Of a stretch of DNA of 63,701 nt, positions 54,211 to 63,701 are shown piece after piece. The notes below the pieces were generated by a model, which worked only from the letters and a program-made list of their open reading frames with translations, did not search any database and had not been told where the DNA came from. Every line of letters begins with the position of its first letter. The stretch's first letter is position 1. The stretch is from Robinsoniella sp. (GTDB lineage: Bacteria > Bacillota > Clostridia > Lachnospirales > Lachnospiraceae). The stretch is from the NCBI GenBank assembly GCA_023664735.1, contig JAMPFB010000008.1:1-63701 (forward strand), in the 5' to 3' direction. The position numbers were made by a program, and so were the translations under genes.

Positions 54211-55209
54211 TTATCCAATCTCCTCTTTATATCCTGCCAAGAACTCCACGTACTTGCCAGTTCCGATAGCAACACAGGTCATTGGATCTTCTGCAGTCAT
54301 GGTATTGATGCCAGTCTTGGCAGAAATCAAATCCTCAAGCCCTCTGAGCAGGCTTCCGCCTCCCGTCAGGACAATTCCCCTATCCGCTATATCTGCTGCA
54401 AGCTCCGGGGGAGTCTTTTCCAAAACGCTGTGTATTGTCTCTATAATCTGCGATGTAGTTTCTTTTAAAGCTTCCTCTGTTTCTTCGGAAGTAACCTTTA
54501 CTGTCCTTGGAAGTCCCGTTACCAGATTACGTCCCCTTACCTCTATCGTATCTACTTCAGTTCTCTTATAAGCGGAGCCGATTTTAATTTTTAAATCCTC
54601 GGCTGTTCTTTCACCAATCAAAAGATTGTGTTTCTTTCTCATATAACGAACGATTGCTTCGTCAAAATCATCTCCTGCAATCTTTATAGAAGCGCTTACT
54701 ACAGTGCCTCCTAAAGAGATAACAGCAATATCCGATGTACCGCCTCCGATATCTACGATCATATTTCCGCATGGCTTTGAAATATCAATTCCTGCGCCAA
54801 TAGCGGCTGCAATGGGCTCTTCGATAATGGAAACTTCCCTTGCTCCTGCCTGATAGGTAGCATCCTCAACCGCCTTCTTTTCCACTTCCGTTACACCGCT
54901 TGGCACACACACGGCAATCCGTGGCTTCCTGAAGCTCCTTTTGCCCAATGCCTTCTGAATAAAATATTTCATCATCTTTTCTGTAACAGTGTAGTCAGAA
55001 ATAACGCCCTGACGCAAAGGTCTTACTGCAACGATATTTCCCGGAGTCCTTCCCAGCATCAGTCTGGCATCCTCTCCGATTGCCTTAATCTTATTGGTGT
55101 CTCTATCAAAAGCCACTACGCTTGGCTCCTTTAGCACCACGCCTTTTCCCCTTATATAAACCAAAATGCTGGCTGTTCCTAAATCAATTCCGATATCCGT
55201 GTACTGCAT
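54211..55209 (-). CDS. mbl: MreB-family actin homologue (Mbl)
   Basis: A 332-residue bacterial actin: IGIDLGTASILVYIRGKGVV (phosphate-1), AVRPLRQGVISDYTVTEKMM, CVPSGVTEVEKKAVEDA, MIVDIGGGTSDIAVISLGG (phosphate-2) and GIVLTGGGSLLRGL (adenosine loop). It directs cell-wall elongation along the membrane. I chose the ATG at 55209, preceded by AAAGGGG and starting right before the conserved core; a start at 55320 would lie inside the promoter. Placement before flgF-flgG mirrors Bacillus mbl-flhO-flhP, which is the reason for naming it Mbl rather than MreB. Confidence 0.9.
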   Translation of the reverse strand: MQYTDIGIDLGTASILVYIRGKGVVLKEPSVVAFDRDTNKIKAIGEDARLMLGRTPGNIVAVRPLRQGVISDYTVTEKMMKYFIQKALGKRSFRKPRIAVCVPSGVTEVEKKAVEDATYQAGAREVSIIEEPIAAAIGAGIDISKPCGNMIVDIGGGTSDIAVISLGGTVVSASIKIAGDDFDEAIVRYMRKKHNLLIGERTAEDLKIKIGSAYKRTEVDTIEVRGRNLVTGLPRTVKVTSEETEEALKETTSQIIETIHSVLEKTPPELAADIADRGIVLTGGGSLLRGLEDLISAKTGINTMTAEDPMTCVAIGTGKYVEFLAGYKEEIG

Positions 55210-55308
55210 TTTCTTAATACCCCTTTCCGTTTGGCATCTATTTAAAATTTTTCGTATTTTTCTAGGTTTAGTTTCGGTAAAATATCCATAAGTTAAACAT
55301 ACGAAAAT

Positions 55309-55337
55309 ATTATAGCGCAAAATATTAACTTTTTCAA
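55309..55337 (-). promoter_or_regulatory. Promoter of the mbl-flagellar rod operon
   Basis: TTGAAA (55332-55337) and TATAAT (55309-55314) on the minus strand are spaced by 17 bases, giving a leader of about 95 bases to the mbl start. The boxes are of the housekeeping type, not sigma-D/FliA type. Confidence 0.78.
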
Positions 55338-55409
55338 AGGGTTTTCTTACATTTCACACATTTTTCTGAATTATTAAGGCGATATTAAGATTTTCTTCTA
55401 AAAAGTAAC

Positions 55410-55456
55410 AAAAATGCACAAGAAAGAACGGGGTTCCTTCCCTCTTTCTTGTGCAT
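55410..55456 (-). terminator. Terminator of the uvrB-uvrA operon
   Basis: ATGCACAAGAAAGA (55414-55427) and its complement (55443-55456) form a 14-bp stem, followed on the minus strand by five T residues (55410-55414). It lies 45 bases after the uvrA stop. Confidence 0.82.
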
Positions 55457-55500
55457 CCATGCCTAATCAAAAAATATATCGGCGCACCTTTCTAAAACCT

Positions 55501-58347
55501 TTAGTATTTTTTATCTCTTTCCAACATTTTCTTTATATAATGCCCGGTATAGGATTCCTTGCACTTTGCTACCTGCTCCGGAGTGCCCTGCGCCACAATG
55601 GTCCCGCCCTTGTCTCCTCCTTCCGGACCCATATCAATAATATAATCTGCTGTTTTGATTACATCCAGATTATGCTCGATAACCACTACCGTATTGCCGC
55701 CCTCCGACAGCCTTCTTAAAATATCAATCAGCTTATGGACATCTGCAAAATGAAGTCCGGTAGTGGGCTCATCCAAAATGTAAATGGTCTTTCCGGTGCT
55801 TCTCTTGGATAATTCTGCTGCAAGCTTGATACGCTGTGCCTCTCCCCCTGACAAGGTGGTGGAAGGCTGTCCCAGCTTCACATAGGAAAGACCCACATCA
55901 TAAAGCGTGTCAATCTTTCGCTTAATGCTCGGTACATTTTCAAAGAAATGCACTGCCTCCTCCACAGTCATATCCAGCACATCAAAAATATTTTTTCCTT
56001 TATAATGTACATCCAGCGTTTCCCTGTTATACCTTTTGCCACCGCACACCTCGCAGGGCACGTAAACGTCAGGCAGGAAATGCATTTCAATTTTAATGAT
56101 GCCGTCGCCGCAGCACGCCTCACAGCGCCCGCCCTTTACATTAAAGCTGAACCTTCCTTTTTTATATCCCTTTGCCTTTGCTTCACTGGTAGCGGCAAAC
56201 AAATCCCTAATCTGGTCGAACACTCCGGTGTAAGTGGCAGGATTGGAGCGTGGGGTACGTCCAATAGGTGACTGGTCAATATCAATTACCTTGTCCAACT
56301 GTTCCATGCCTTTGATTTCCTTATGCTTTCCCGGTATGGTTCTTGCCCGGTTCAGCACCTTTGCCAGACGTTTGTAAAGGATTTCATTTACAAGAGAGGA
56401 TTTCCCAGAACCGGAAACACCGGTTACGCATGTCATGATGCCTAAAGGAATTTTCACATCCAGATTTTTCAGGTTATTTTCTGCTGCTCCTTTTACGGTC
56501 AGATAACCGGTTGCCCTTTTTCTCATCTTAGGCACAGGAATCCGCATTTTCCCACTTAAGTACTGACCTGTGACAGATTCCGGAACCTGCATGATTTCCT
56601 CTGCCGTTCCCTGTGCTACCACTTCTCCGCCATGGCTTCCTGCTCCCGGCCCGATATCCACAATATGATCTGCTGCAAACATCGTATCCTCGTCATGCTC
56701 CACCACAAGAAGGGTATTTCCCAAATCCTTTAAATTGCGAAGCGTATTTAAAAGCTTGTCATTGTCCCGCTGGTGCAGCCCGATGCTTGGCTCATCCAAA
56801 ATATAGCAGACACCTACCAGCCCGGAACCAATCTGAGTAGCAAGCCGTATTCTCTGCGCCTCTCCCCCTGACAAGGTCCCTGTGGCTCTTGACAGGGACA
56901 GATACTCTAACCCCACGTCTATTAAAAATCCTACTCTTGCCCGGATTTCCTTTAATATCTGCTTCCCAATAAACTGCTGCTGGGCCGAAAGCTGCATGGA
57001 CTGCATAAATTCATGAAGACTTCCAATGGACATAGAGGTGATTTCATAAATATTTTTATCGCATACCGTCACTGCAAGGGAAGTCTTTTTTAAACGCATT
57101 CCACCGCACATCTTACAGGGCGTAATCCGCATAAAGCTTTCATATTCCTGCTTCATAATGTCCGAGCCGGTTTCCCTGTATCTTCTCTCCACATTTTTAA
57201 TCAGCCCCTCAAAGGCAACTGGATAAACGCCTTTTCCTCTCTGCCCTTCATAATAAACCATTACCTCCCTGCCGTCGGTTCCATAAATAAGCACGTTCTT
57301 AATTTCATCCGGATATTTTTCAAAGGGAGTTGACAGCTTAAACTTATATTCCTTTGCCAGTGCTTTTAAAATTGCATTGGTAAAGCTTGAGGAATCATTG
57401 CAGGACTGCCATCCCGTTACTACGATAGCGCCCTCCTCTATGCTCTTGCTCTGATCCGGTATCATCAGGTCCACATCAAACTCCATTTTGTAACCAAGCC
57501 CGTAGCACTGGGGACATGCGCCAAATGGATTGTTAAAGGAAAAGCTTCTTGGCTCGATTTCTTCTATACTAATGCCGCAGTCTGCACAGGAAAAGCTCTG
57601 GCTGAAATTCATAGGCTCACCCTGAATGACATCTACTATTAAAAGTCCTTCCGACAAATCCAGCACATTTTCAATAGAATCTGTCAGCCGGCGGTTTATG
57701 CCCTCCTTGACCACAAGGCGGTCTACCACGATTTCAATATTGTGCTTTATATTTTTATCCAGCTTTATTTCTTCCGTCAGCTCATACAAACTGCCGTCAA
57801 TGCGTACCCGTACATAGCCGCTGCGTTTTGCCCTCTCCAGCACTTTGACATGCTCTCCCTTGCGCCCTCTGACTACCGGGGCAAGCAGTTGTATTTTGCT
57901 GCCCTCCGGCAGCTCCAGAATCCGGTCTACCATCTGATCCACTGACTGCTTGGCAATTTCCTTTCCACAATTAGGACAGTGGGGGATACCGATTCTGGCA
58001 TAAAGCAGACGGAAATAGTCATAGATTTCCGTTACAGTCCCTACTGTAGACCTAGGATTTCTATTAGTGGATTTCTGGTCAATGGAAATTGCCGGAGAAA
58101 GCCCTTCTATTTTTTCCACATTGGGTTTTTCCATCTGTCCCAAAAACTGTCTGGCATAGGAGGACAAGGACTCCATATACCGTCTTTGCCCCTCTGCATA
58201 AATCGTATCAAATGCCAGTGAAGATTTTCCAGAACCGGAAAGGCCTGTGAGAACCACCAGTTCATTTCTGGGAATATCCACATTTAAATGCTTTAAGTTA
58301 TGTTCATTTGCTCCTCTGATTTTAATAAATTCCTTTTTCTCGCTCAT
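55501..58347 (-). CDS. uvrA: Excinuclease ABC subunit A
   Basis: A 948-residue UvrA with two ABC ATPase modules: Walker [10 protein letters not shown] (35-43) and GVSGSGKSS (about 640), two LSGGEAQRI signatures, and zinc-finger Cys pairs (CADCG, CPQC, CEAC, CEVCGG). It scans DNA for bulky lesions with UvrB in nucleotide excision repair. Length is normal. It starts 18 bases after the AlgJ-like gene and is the last gene of the uvrB operon, so its expression would depend on the two acetylation genes being transcribed through. Confidence 0.98.
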   Translation of the reverse strand: MSEKKEFIKIRGANEHNLKHLNVDIPRNELVVLTGLSGSGKSSLAFDTIYAEGQRRYMESLSSYARQFLGQMEKPNVEKIEGLSPAISIDQKSTNRNPRSTVGTVTEIYDYFRLLYARIGIPHCPNCGKEIAKQSVDQMVDRILELPEGSKIQLLAPVVRGRKGEHVKVLERAKRSGYVRVRIDGSLYELTEEIKLDKNIKHNIEIVVDRLVVKEGINRRLTDSIENVLDLSEGLLIVDVIQGEPMNFSQSFSCADCGISIEEIEPRSFSFNNPFGACPQCYGLGYKMEFDVDLMIPDQSKSIEEGAIVVTGWQSCNDSSSFTNAILKALAKEYKFKLSTPFEKYPDEIKNVLIYGTDGREVMVYYEGQRGKGVYPVAFEGLIKNVERRYRETGSDIMKQEYESFMRITPCKMCGGMRLKKTSLAVTVCDKNIYEITSMSIGSLHEFMQSMQLSAQQQFIGKQILKEIRARVGFLIDVGLEYLSLSRATGTLSGGEAQRIRLATQIGSGLVGVCYILDEPSIGLHQRDNDKLLNTLRNLKDLGNTLLVVEHDEDTMFAADHIVDIGPGAGSHGGEVVAQGTAEEIMQVPESVTGQYLSGKMRIPVPKMRKRATGYLTVKGAAENNLKNLDVKIPLGIMTCVTGVSGSGKSSLVNEILYKRLAKVLNRARTIPGKHKEIKGMEQLDKVIDIDQSPIGRTPRSNPATYTGVFDQIRDLFAATSEAKAKGYKKGRFSFNVKGGRCEACCGDGIIKIEMHFLPDVYVPCEVCGGKRYNRETLDVHYKGKNIFDVLDMTVEEAVHFFENVPSIKRKIDTLYDVGLSYVKLGQPSTTLSGGEAQRIKLAAELSKRSTGKTIYILDEPTTGLHFADVHKLIDILRRLSEGGNTVVVIEHNLDVIKTADYIIDMGPEGGDKGGTIVAQGTPEQVAKCKESYTGHYIKKMLERDKKY

Positions 58348-58365
58348 CTTTTTGTCCTCATTATT

Positions 58366-59904
58366 TTATGATAAATCTTTTTTTCTGACCTTCAGGGAAA
58401 GCAGGGAAATTTCTTCTCCCGTCTCCTTGGAAACAGCTATAAATTCCATAGTGCCCTTTTTCAACCTATTGCTCCGAAATGCTGCAGACACTTTCTTTTT
58501 TCCAGCGAACCCGCCATAGCCAGCTTCATAATATTCATCTCTATATTTTACATAAATCAGGTAATCCTGCTGGTTAGCTCCCTCTAACTCCCCGTTTATT
58601 TCCAATATGCCGCTGTTCTTGTCAAAGTATAAAATACCGTCCTGCAGGCTGCCGCCTTCCACAGCTTCAACAGACAAGTGCAGGGACTCTTTTTCTTTTT
58701 CTTTTCCCTTTCCATTTTCAACAATTGGCTGTCCGCCTGACATATCTGCCATAGCTGCCTTGTAGGGCTTTTCATACTGAATATCCATAAGTCTGGTGTA
58801 AGCATATAAATCATCTGCAAATGCCCTTTCTGCATTTTCATACAAAACAATATCCGGCTTCAGCACGTTCACATAGTACTGGATGCCTTCATAATTTTGT
58901 CTGGAAACCATATAAACTTCTTTATAAGTATTGACAAAGAACTTCTTATTGGATTGAAGGAAGCTGTCATGGAATATGAGAATCGTTTCCTCTGATTTTG
59001 CCTTAGAGTTTTTGTAATGCTGTATGCTTGTTCCCTCCACTCGCTCAAGAGCACCCTCCAGCTTTTGGTTCGTTTTTAACTCCGGCTTGTTGGCAAGCGT
59101 AAAAAAAGGCACCTGCTCATTGATAGGAATATCAATAAATTCCATGGTCTTCATTTCTTCAAAGCTTAACACATAATCCTTTTGGGAAATTACCGGTGCA
59201 GCGCTTCCCTGCTCCCTGAATTTCTCTCCTACAAGCTGCAGCCCGTAAAAGGCTCCAAAATCATTCCAATGGGCGCTGTCATATTTTCTGTTATAAATCT
59301 GGACGGTTTTTGCCGCCTCTTTAAACTCTCCCACCGGAATCACGTAAGGCACTTCTGCCTTATCCAGCTTTCCCTCAAGAAGCTCCAAGGTACTTTCCTG
59401 TTTTTCATTTACATGAATGAAATCAGGAAAATATTCGCCATAAATGCTTTTTTTATCCGGGCATATCATAAACACAAATGGAATATTTTTTTCCTTCAAA
59501 TATTCGTTTGTATTTTCCAGATAGCTTACCAGACTGTCTATCAGCTCTTCATCGGTATTTAAATGCTGATAGGACTTTACATAGCCTTCGTCTGCCGGAA
59601 ACACATAATCCTCTTTTCCATACATATGCAGCTCTTCTGCAAACTCATGGAACAGGCTGTGCACAGCCTTTGTAAAAACACCAATTGCCTCTTCCCGAAA
59701 GCCTATTCTGTCTTCCGCATAATGAAGATACCATTCATTAAATTTTTTGTCAAAGCCCCAGCCCGGCCAGCCAGTCAGCGCCCGGTTCTCCAATTGGGAC
59801 TCGGCGTATTCTTCTGTATTCATACAAAGCAGCGGAATGGTAATGATTGCCATAAACCCAAGAGAAAATAAAATATCCACCGCTTTTTTTCCTTTCTGAC
59901 TCAT
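58366..59904 (-). CDS. AlgJ/DHHW-like SGNH-type O-acetyltransfer protein
   Basis: The 512-residue product has one N-terminal helix (about 8-28), then ENRALTGWPGW and FNEWYLHYAEDRIGFRE, which are typical of the AlgJ/AlgX/DHHW group. DSAHWNDFGAFYGLQLVG gives the D-x-x-H catalytic pair of that SGNH-like fold, and ILIFHDSFLQS may hold the serine. Partner of the MBOAT protein encoded 48 bases upstream; such pairs O-acetylate extracellular polysaccharides. The C-terminal 100 residues form a beta domain. GGAGG precedes the ATG. Confidence 0.82.
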   Translation of the reverse strand: MSQKGKKAVDILFSLGFMAIITIPLLCMNTEEYAESQLENRALTGWPGWGFDKKFNEWYLHYAEDRIGFREEAIGVFTKAVHSLFHEFAEELHMYGKEDYVFPADEGYVKSYQHLNTDEELIDSLVSYLENTNEYLKEKNIPFVFMICPDKKSIYGEYFPDFIHVNEKQESTLELLEGKLDKAEVPYVIPVGEFKEAAKTVQIYNRKYDSAHWNDFGAFYGLQLVGEKFREQGSAAPVISQKDYVLSFEEMKTMEFIDIPINEQVPFFTLANKPELKTNQKLEGALERVEGTSIQHYKNSKAKSEETILIFHDSFLQSNKKFFVNTYKEVYMVSRQNYEGIQYYVNVLKPDIVLYENAERAFADDLYAYTRLMDIQYEKPYKAAMADMSGGQPIVENGKGKEKEKESLHLSVEAVEGGSLQDGILYFDKNSGILEINGELEGANQQDYLIYVKYRDEYYEAGYGGFAGKKKVSAAFRSNRLKKGTMEFIAVSKETGEEISLLSLKVRKKDLS

Positions 59905-59952
59905 AGTTTTGCCTCCACGCCTGTTAACCTTTCAAACATCAAAAAGCATTTT

Positions 59953-61527
59953 CTAAAAACGAAAATAAATAAAGGGATTATAGGAGCTGTTAATAATAAA
60001 CAGAAAAGATAACAGCAACAGTCCCAGCAGGCATATTCTTTTTCCAAGCAGCACAAAAAGGGAATCCCTATGCTGCCAAAGCATGGGAATCTTCCTGACT
60101 ATGGCTCCTAAAGGAAAGCATGCAAGCACAGCAAGCACAAAATAGCAGATATTTTGATTGGACATATAATACCTGATATCGTATGCAACAAAATCCGCCT
60201 TGTGGATTCCAAACATGACTGCCAAATAGGAAATTCCATCCTTTAAGGATACCAAATTAAAAATTACCCAGCCGATTATTACTACCAGCATGGTATAAAG
60301 CCACTTCACAAGCCATATGCTGCTGTTTTTTATTTTTTTTAGAAAACCCTGCTGCAAGTGAAGCCCTGCCGCTTCGCCTGCGTCCTTCTTCCCACAGGTT
60401 TCCCTGCACTTTTTTGCCTGTTTTGCAACAGTCCTGCTTCCAATATACCGTTCCAGAACAATAAATGCCCCATGCCATAATCCCCATACGAGGAAGCCAA
60501 AGCCTGCTCCATGCCAGATGCCTGTTGCCACAAAAACAATCAGCAGATGCAGGTATACGTTTCCTCTCCTGCTGCCTCCCATGGGAATATACAGATAATC
60601 CCGAAACCATGAAGACAGGGATATATGCCATCTCCTCCAAAATTCCCTGATGGATATGGAAATATAAGGGTAACGAAAGTTTTCCATAAACGTAAATCCA
60701 AAGATTTTCCCAAGGCCAATTGCCATATCAGAATAGCCGGAAAAGTCAAAATAAATCTGTAATGTATAGGCAATTGCCCCAAGCCATGCCACCTGAGCGC
60801 TCATATAGGAAACATCCGCTGAAAAAATGTCCGCCGCCATGCTTCCTACCATGTTGGCAAGAATTGCCTTTTTCCCCATTCCGATGATGAACCGTTCTGC
60901 CCCTGCCGCAAACATGGCGCTTGTGGTTTTCCGTTCTGAAAGAGCGCCTGCTATATCTGTATAGCGCACGATAGGCCCGGCAATCAACTGTGGAAACATG
61001 GAAATGTATAATGCCAGATTTAAAGGGTTCTTTTGGACAATGTGGTTTGTTCCCCCCTTTTCATCCTCTTTTCCTTCCAGCCGGTACACATCGATTACAT
61101 AGGAGAGCCCTTGGAACGTATAAAAAGAAATCCCGATGGGAAGTGCAATCTGAAGGACGGAAAAATCTCCGTTTATTGCTTTTTGTATTGTTTCCATACA
61201 GAAGGTGAAATATTTAAATACAAATAAAATGCCCAGATTCAAAATAACAGCCAGCGTCACAGTGACTTTCTTCCATATCTGCAGCAGCCCTGCTTTTTCC
61301 CTGCACGCTGCCTGCTTTTGAGACAAGCGCCAGAGAACCATGCCAAATCCATAATTGCACAAAATGGAAAACAGCATAATCCAGATAAAGTCCGGCTCTC
61401 CCCATCCATAAAAAAACAGGCTTGCCAAAAGCAGAAAAATATTTTTGAATTTTGAGGGCACTATATAATAGCCTGTGATAACTACAGGCAGAAATACGCA
61501 TAAAAACAAAATCGTACTAAATACCAT
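59953..61527 (-). CDS. MBOAT-family O-acyltransferase (AlgI/PatA-like)
   Basis: A 524-residue polytopic protein with PIGISFYTFQGLSYVIDVYR, FWRRWHISLSSWFRDYLYIPMGGSR and ATGIWHGAGFGFLVWGLWHG, the MBOAT core with its conserved histidine. It moves acetyl groups across the membrane for the AlgJ-like partner encoded next. I chose the ATG at 61527, which has GGAG seven bases upstream inside the uvrB stop region; an ATG at 61545 would overlap uvrB. Its position 4 bases behind uvrB makes translational coupling likely. Confidence 0.88.
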   Translation of the reverse strand: MVFSTILFLCVFLPVVITGYYIVPSKFKNIFLLLASLFFYGWGEPDFIWIMLFSILCNYGFGMVLWRLSQKQAACREKAGLLQIWKKVTVTLAVILNLGILFVFKYFTFCMETIQKAINGDFSVLQIALPIGISFYTFQGLSYVIDVYRLEGKEDEKGGTNHIVQKNPLNLALYISMFPQLIAGPIVRYTDIAGALSERKTTSAMFAAGAERFIIGMGKKAILANMVGSMAADIFSADVSYMSAQVAWLGAIAYTLQIYFDFSGYSDMAIGLGKIFGFTFMENFRYPYISISIREFWRRWHISLSSWFRDYLYIPMGGSRRGNVYLHLLIVFVATGIWHGAGFGFLVWGLWHGAFIVLERYIGSRTVAKQAKKCRETCGKKDAGEAAGLHLQQGFLKKIKNSSIWLVKWLYTMLVVIIGWVIFNLVSLKDGISYLAVMFGIHKADFVAYDIRYYMSNQNICYFVLAVLACFPLGAIVRKIPMLWQHRDSLFVLLGKRICLLGLLLLSFLFIINSSYNPFIYFRF

Positions 61528-61531
61528 TTTT

Positions 61532-63529
61532 CTACTCCATATCATTAAGCTGCTTTTTCAGCTCAACCATCTGGTCACGAAGCTTTGCTGCAAGCTCGAA
61601 ATCCAATTCTGCCGCCGCCTTTTTCATTTGCTTTTGAACCTGTCCAATCAGCTTTTCCAGCTCTTCCCTGCTCATGGATTCCGGATCTTTTTCAAATTCA
61701 ATCTCTTCTTTGCTTACTGTTTTGGAAATGCTAATCAAATCCCTTACCGCCTTTTTAATGGTCTGAGGGGTAATGCCATGCTCTTCATTATATTCCTGCT
61801 GAATCTTACGACGCCTGTTAGTCTCACGAATAGCGGCATTCATGGAATCCGTCATCTTATCCCCATACATGATTACCCGTCCGTCTGCATTTCTTGCCGC
61901 CCTGCCGATAGTCTGGATAAGGGAGGTTTCCGAACGCAGGAAGCCTTCTTTGTCTGCATCCAGTATTGCCACCAGAGATATTTCCGGAATGTCCAGTCCT
62001 TCTCTTAGCAGATTGATACCTACCAGCACATCAAATACGTCAAGCCGCATATCCCTGATAATCTCAGCACGTTCCAATGTATCAATATCCGAATGGAGAT
62101 ATCTGACCCGGATTCCCACCTCTTTCATATAATCCGTCAGGTCTTCTGCCATCCGTTTCGTAAGAGTTGTAATCATGACCTTATTTTTTTTCTCTGTTTC
62201 TTTTTTGACTTCTGCTATTAAATCGTCAATCTGCCCTTCTACTTTACGCACCTCCACCCTTGGATCTAAAAGCCCGGTAGGACGGATAATCTGCTCTGCC
62301 CTTAAGAGCTCATGCTCCTTTTCGTAATCGGAAGGAGTTGCGGATACAAATAAAAGCTGGTCAATCTTACTTTCAAACTCTTGAAAGTTAAGAGGTCTAT
62401 TATCCAGTGCAGAAGGCAGCCGAAAACCATAATCCACCAAAGTATTTTTACGGGATCTGTCCCCTGCAAACATTGCCCTTATCTGGGGAACCGTCATATG
62501 GGATTCGTCAATAATAATCAGGTAATCATCCTGAAAGTAATCCATCAAGGTATGGGGCGTAGCTCCCGGTTCCATAAAGCTTAAATGTCTGGAATAATTT
62601 TCAATGCCGGAACATACTCCGGTTTCCTTCAGCATCTCTATATCAAAATTGGTTCGTTCGGAAATCCGCTGTGCTTCTAACAGCTTATCCTCTCCCTTAA
62701 AATAGCGGATACGTTCCTCTAGCTCCAGTTCAATATTGGCACATGCCGCCAGAATCTTTTCCATAGGAACTACATAATGGGATGCCGGGAAGATGGTAAT
62801 GTGCTCTAATGTGGCATGGACAGTTCCAAGCAATGGATCCACCTCTGCAATCCGGTCAATCTCATCTCCAAAAAACTCTACCCGAATCAAAAAATCTCCG
62901 CCTTCTGCTGGATAGATTTCCAGTACGTCTCCCCTTACCCGAAAATTTCCCCGGCTTATATCCATATCGTTTCTGTCATACTGAATTTGTATCAGCTCTT
63001 TAATGACTTCATCCCTGTCCTTATTCATGCCCGGCCTTAGGGAAACGAGCATTTCCTGATAATCATCCGGACTTCCCAGTCCGTATATGCAGGAAACACT
63101 TGCCACCACGATTACATCCTTCCGCTCTGTCAGGGATGCGGTTGCAGACAGTCTTAGCTTGTCAATTTCATCATTGATGGCAGAGTCCTTTTCAATGTAG
63201 GTGTCTGTGGAAGGTACGTAGGCTTCTGGTTGGTAGTAGTCGTAGTAGGACACGAAATACTCCACCGCATTTTCAGGGAAAAATTCTTTGAACTCGCCGT
63301 ATAATTGCCCGGCAAGGGTTTTATTGTGGGCTATTACCAAAGTTGGTTTGTTAAGCTGCTGGATGACATTCGCCATCGTGAATGTTTTGCCGGAGCCTGT
63401 CACACCTAGTAAGGTCTGGAATTGGTTGCCTTCTTGGAAGCCTTTTACAAGGGCTTCTATCGCCCCCGGCTGGTCGCCTGTGGGCTGGTATTCTGAATGA
63501 AGTTTAAAACGATTTTGTGCATCCTGCAC
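61532..63529 (-). CDS. uvrB: Excinuclease ABC subunit B
   Basis: The 665-residue UvrB has Walker A GVTGSGKT (42-49), the beta-hairpin [16 protein letters not shown] that clamps the DNA strand, Walker B IIIDESH, helicase motifs up to QTIGRAARN and a C-terminal UVR domain ([20 protein letters not shown]) that binds UvrC. I place the start at GTG 63529, seven bases after GGAGGT; a TTG five codons upstream overlaps that site. It leads the operon uvrB-MBOAT-AlgJ-like-uvrA. An inverted repeat and a LexA-box-like sequence lie upstream. Confidence 0.97.
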   Translation of the reverse strand: MQDAQNRFKLHSEYQPTGDQPGAIEALVKGFQEGNQFQTLLGVTGSGKTFTMANVIQQLNKPTLVIAHNKTLAGQLYGEFKEFFPENAVEYFVSYYDYYQPEAYVPSTDTYIEKDSAINDEIDKLRLSATASLTERKDVIVVASVSCIYGLGSPDDYQEMLVSLRPGMNKDRDEVIKELIQIQYDRNDMDISRGNFRVRGDVLEIYPAEGGDFLIRVEFFGDEIDRIAEVDPLLGTVHATLEHITIFPASHYVVPMEKILAACANIELELEERIRYFKGEDKLLEAQRISERTNFDIEMLKETGVCSGIENYSRHLSFMEPGATPHTLMDYFQDDYLIIIDESHMTVPQIRAMFAGDRSRKNTLVDYGFRLPSALDNRPLNFQEFESKIDQLLFVSATPSDYEKEHELLRAEQIIRPTGLLDPRVEVRKVEGQIDDLIAEVKKETEKKNKVMITTLTKRMAEDLTDYMKEVGIRVRYLHSDIDTLERAEIIRDMRLDVFDVLVGINLLREGLDIPEISLVAILDADKEGFLRSETSLIQTIGRAARNADGRVIMYGDKMTDSMNAAIRETNRRRKIQQEYNEEHGITPQTIKKAVRDLISISKTVSKEEIEFEKDPESMSREELEKLIGQVQKQMKKAAAELDFELAAKLRDQMVELKKQLNDME

Positions 63530-63575
63530 AAAGACCACCTCCAAAATCTATAACAAAAAATTCGTCCATTAGACA

Positions 63576-63631
63576 AAAATTCGTCGAAGCACATCTTCAC
63601 TTTTTCCACAAACAGCGTTTCGACGAATTTT
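63576..63631. promoter_or_regulatory. Inverted repeat upstream of uvrB, possible operator
   Basis: AAAATTCGTCGAA (63576-63588) and its exact complement (63619-63631) flank a 30-base spacer, 47 bases before the uvrB start. A third, direct ATTCGTC copy lies at 63560-63566. Within it, on the minus strand, GAAACGCTGTTT (63610-63621) differs at one fixed position from the clostridial LexA-type pattern GAAC-N4-GTTT. A repressor site is inferred; a promoter could not be fixed. The remaining bases to 63701 show no gene. Confidence 0.4.
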
Positions 63632-63701
63632 GGTTACTCAGTTCATTTTTCCGTACCAGACGAAAGTAGTAAAACCGGACGGACAAATCGAGAAACAAAA
63701 T

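Noticed and set aside
63547..63575. Promoter TTGTCT-18-TATAGA before uvrB
   Set aside because: The -10 box ends so close to GGAGGT that transcription would start inside or after the ribosome-binding site.
1..63701. Prophage, integrative element, CRISPR array, toxin-antitoxin or restriction system
   Set aside because: No integrase, structural phage gene, Cas gene, evenly spaced short repeats or restriction enzyme was seen on either strand.

Overview
The window looks like a chromosomal segment of a flagellated, Gram-positive Lachnospiraceae-type clostridium. This rests on the AT-leaning low-GC composition, the mbl-flagellar rod operon, the ComFC-YvyF pair, the CdaA-CdaR-GlmM operon, a type-2 LeuA, YesN/LytS-type two-component proteins and DUF1848/DUF3048 proteins. 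No tRNA, rRNA, CRISPR array, integrase or transposase was seen. Almost all genes are on the minus strand; the plus-strand exceptions are 137-2206, 15947-18006 and 19438-20945. Species cannot be named from sequence reading alone.

Layout. (1) 1-16.7 kb is a cell-surface glycan locus. A 13-gene minus-strand run (15823 down to 2136) encodes a GT4 and two GT2 glycosyltransferases, polytopic GT-C enzymes, a DUF2304 protein, sugar-nucleotide enzymes (Gfo/Idh, SDR, RfbD), two Gpi18/PIG-M-like proteins and three acyltransferase-3 proteins. A fucosyltransferase-like gene diverges from it behind a very good promoter. (2) 16.8-22 kb holds unrelated single genes: a DUF3048 lipoprotein, a DUF1848 protein with a radical-SAM-like Cys triad, a YjbR-EVE fusion, a small coiled-coil lipoprotein and an XRE regulator with a membrane domain. 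(3) 22.2-33.9 kb is a sugar uptake and sensing block: membrane-anchored binding protein, LytS/YesM-type kinase, YesN regulator, a second binding lipoprotein, a complete XylFGH-type ABC importer and a chemoreceptor. It resembles the XylFII-LytS-YesN three-component system known from Clostridium beijerinckii. (4) 33.9-41.3 kb is a second glycan cluster (GT39, three GT2, DUF2142 and an unknown partner) directly behind leuA. (5) 43.2-51.9 kb: HPr with its own promoter, glmM-cdaR-cdaA (c-di-AMP synthesis), two unrecognised membrane proteins, yvyF, comFC and recD2. (6) 52.2-55.3 kb: mbl-flgF-flgG-flgJ with promoter and terminator. (7) 55.5-63.5 kb: uvrB and uvrA, separated by an MBOAT/AlgJ-like O-acetylation pair.

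How it fits together. The two glycan clusters and the MBOAT module point to an acylated, probably deoxyhexose-containing surface polymer. The sensing block would couple an extracellular sugar to transport and perhaps chemotaxis. The most unusual non-coding element is a dispersed hairpin repeat: a 192-bp element at 51934-52125 with 51-bp perfect inverted arms, a 53-bp identical core at the extreme left end of the window, and a diverged relative near 20981-21029. Starts were corrected for many genes from ribosome-binding sites; several use GTG.
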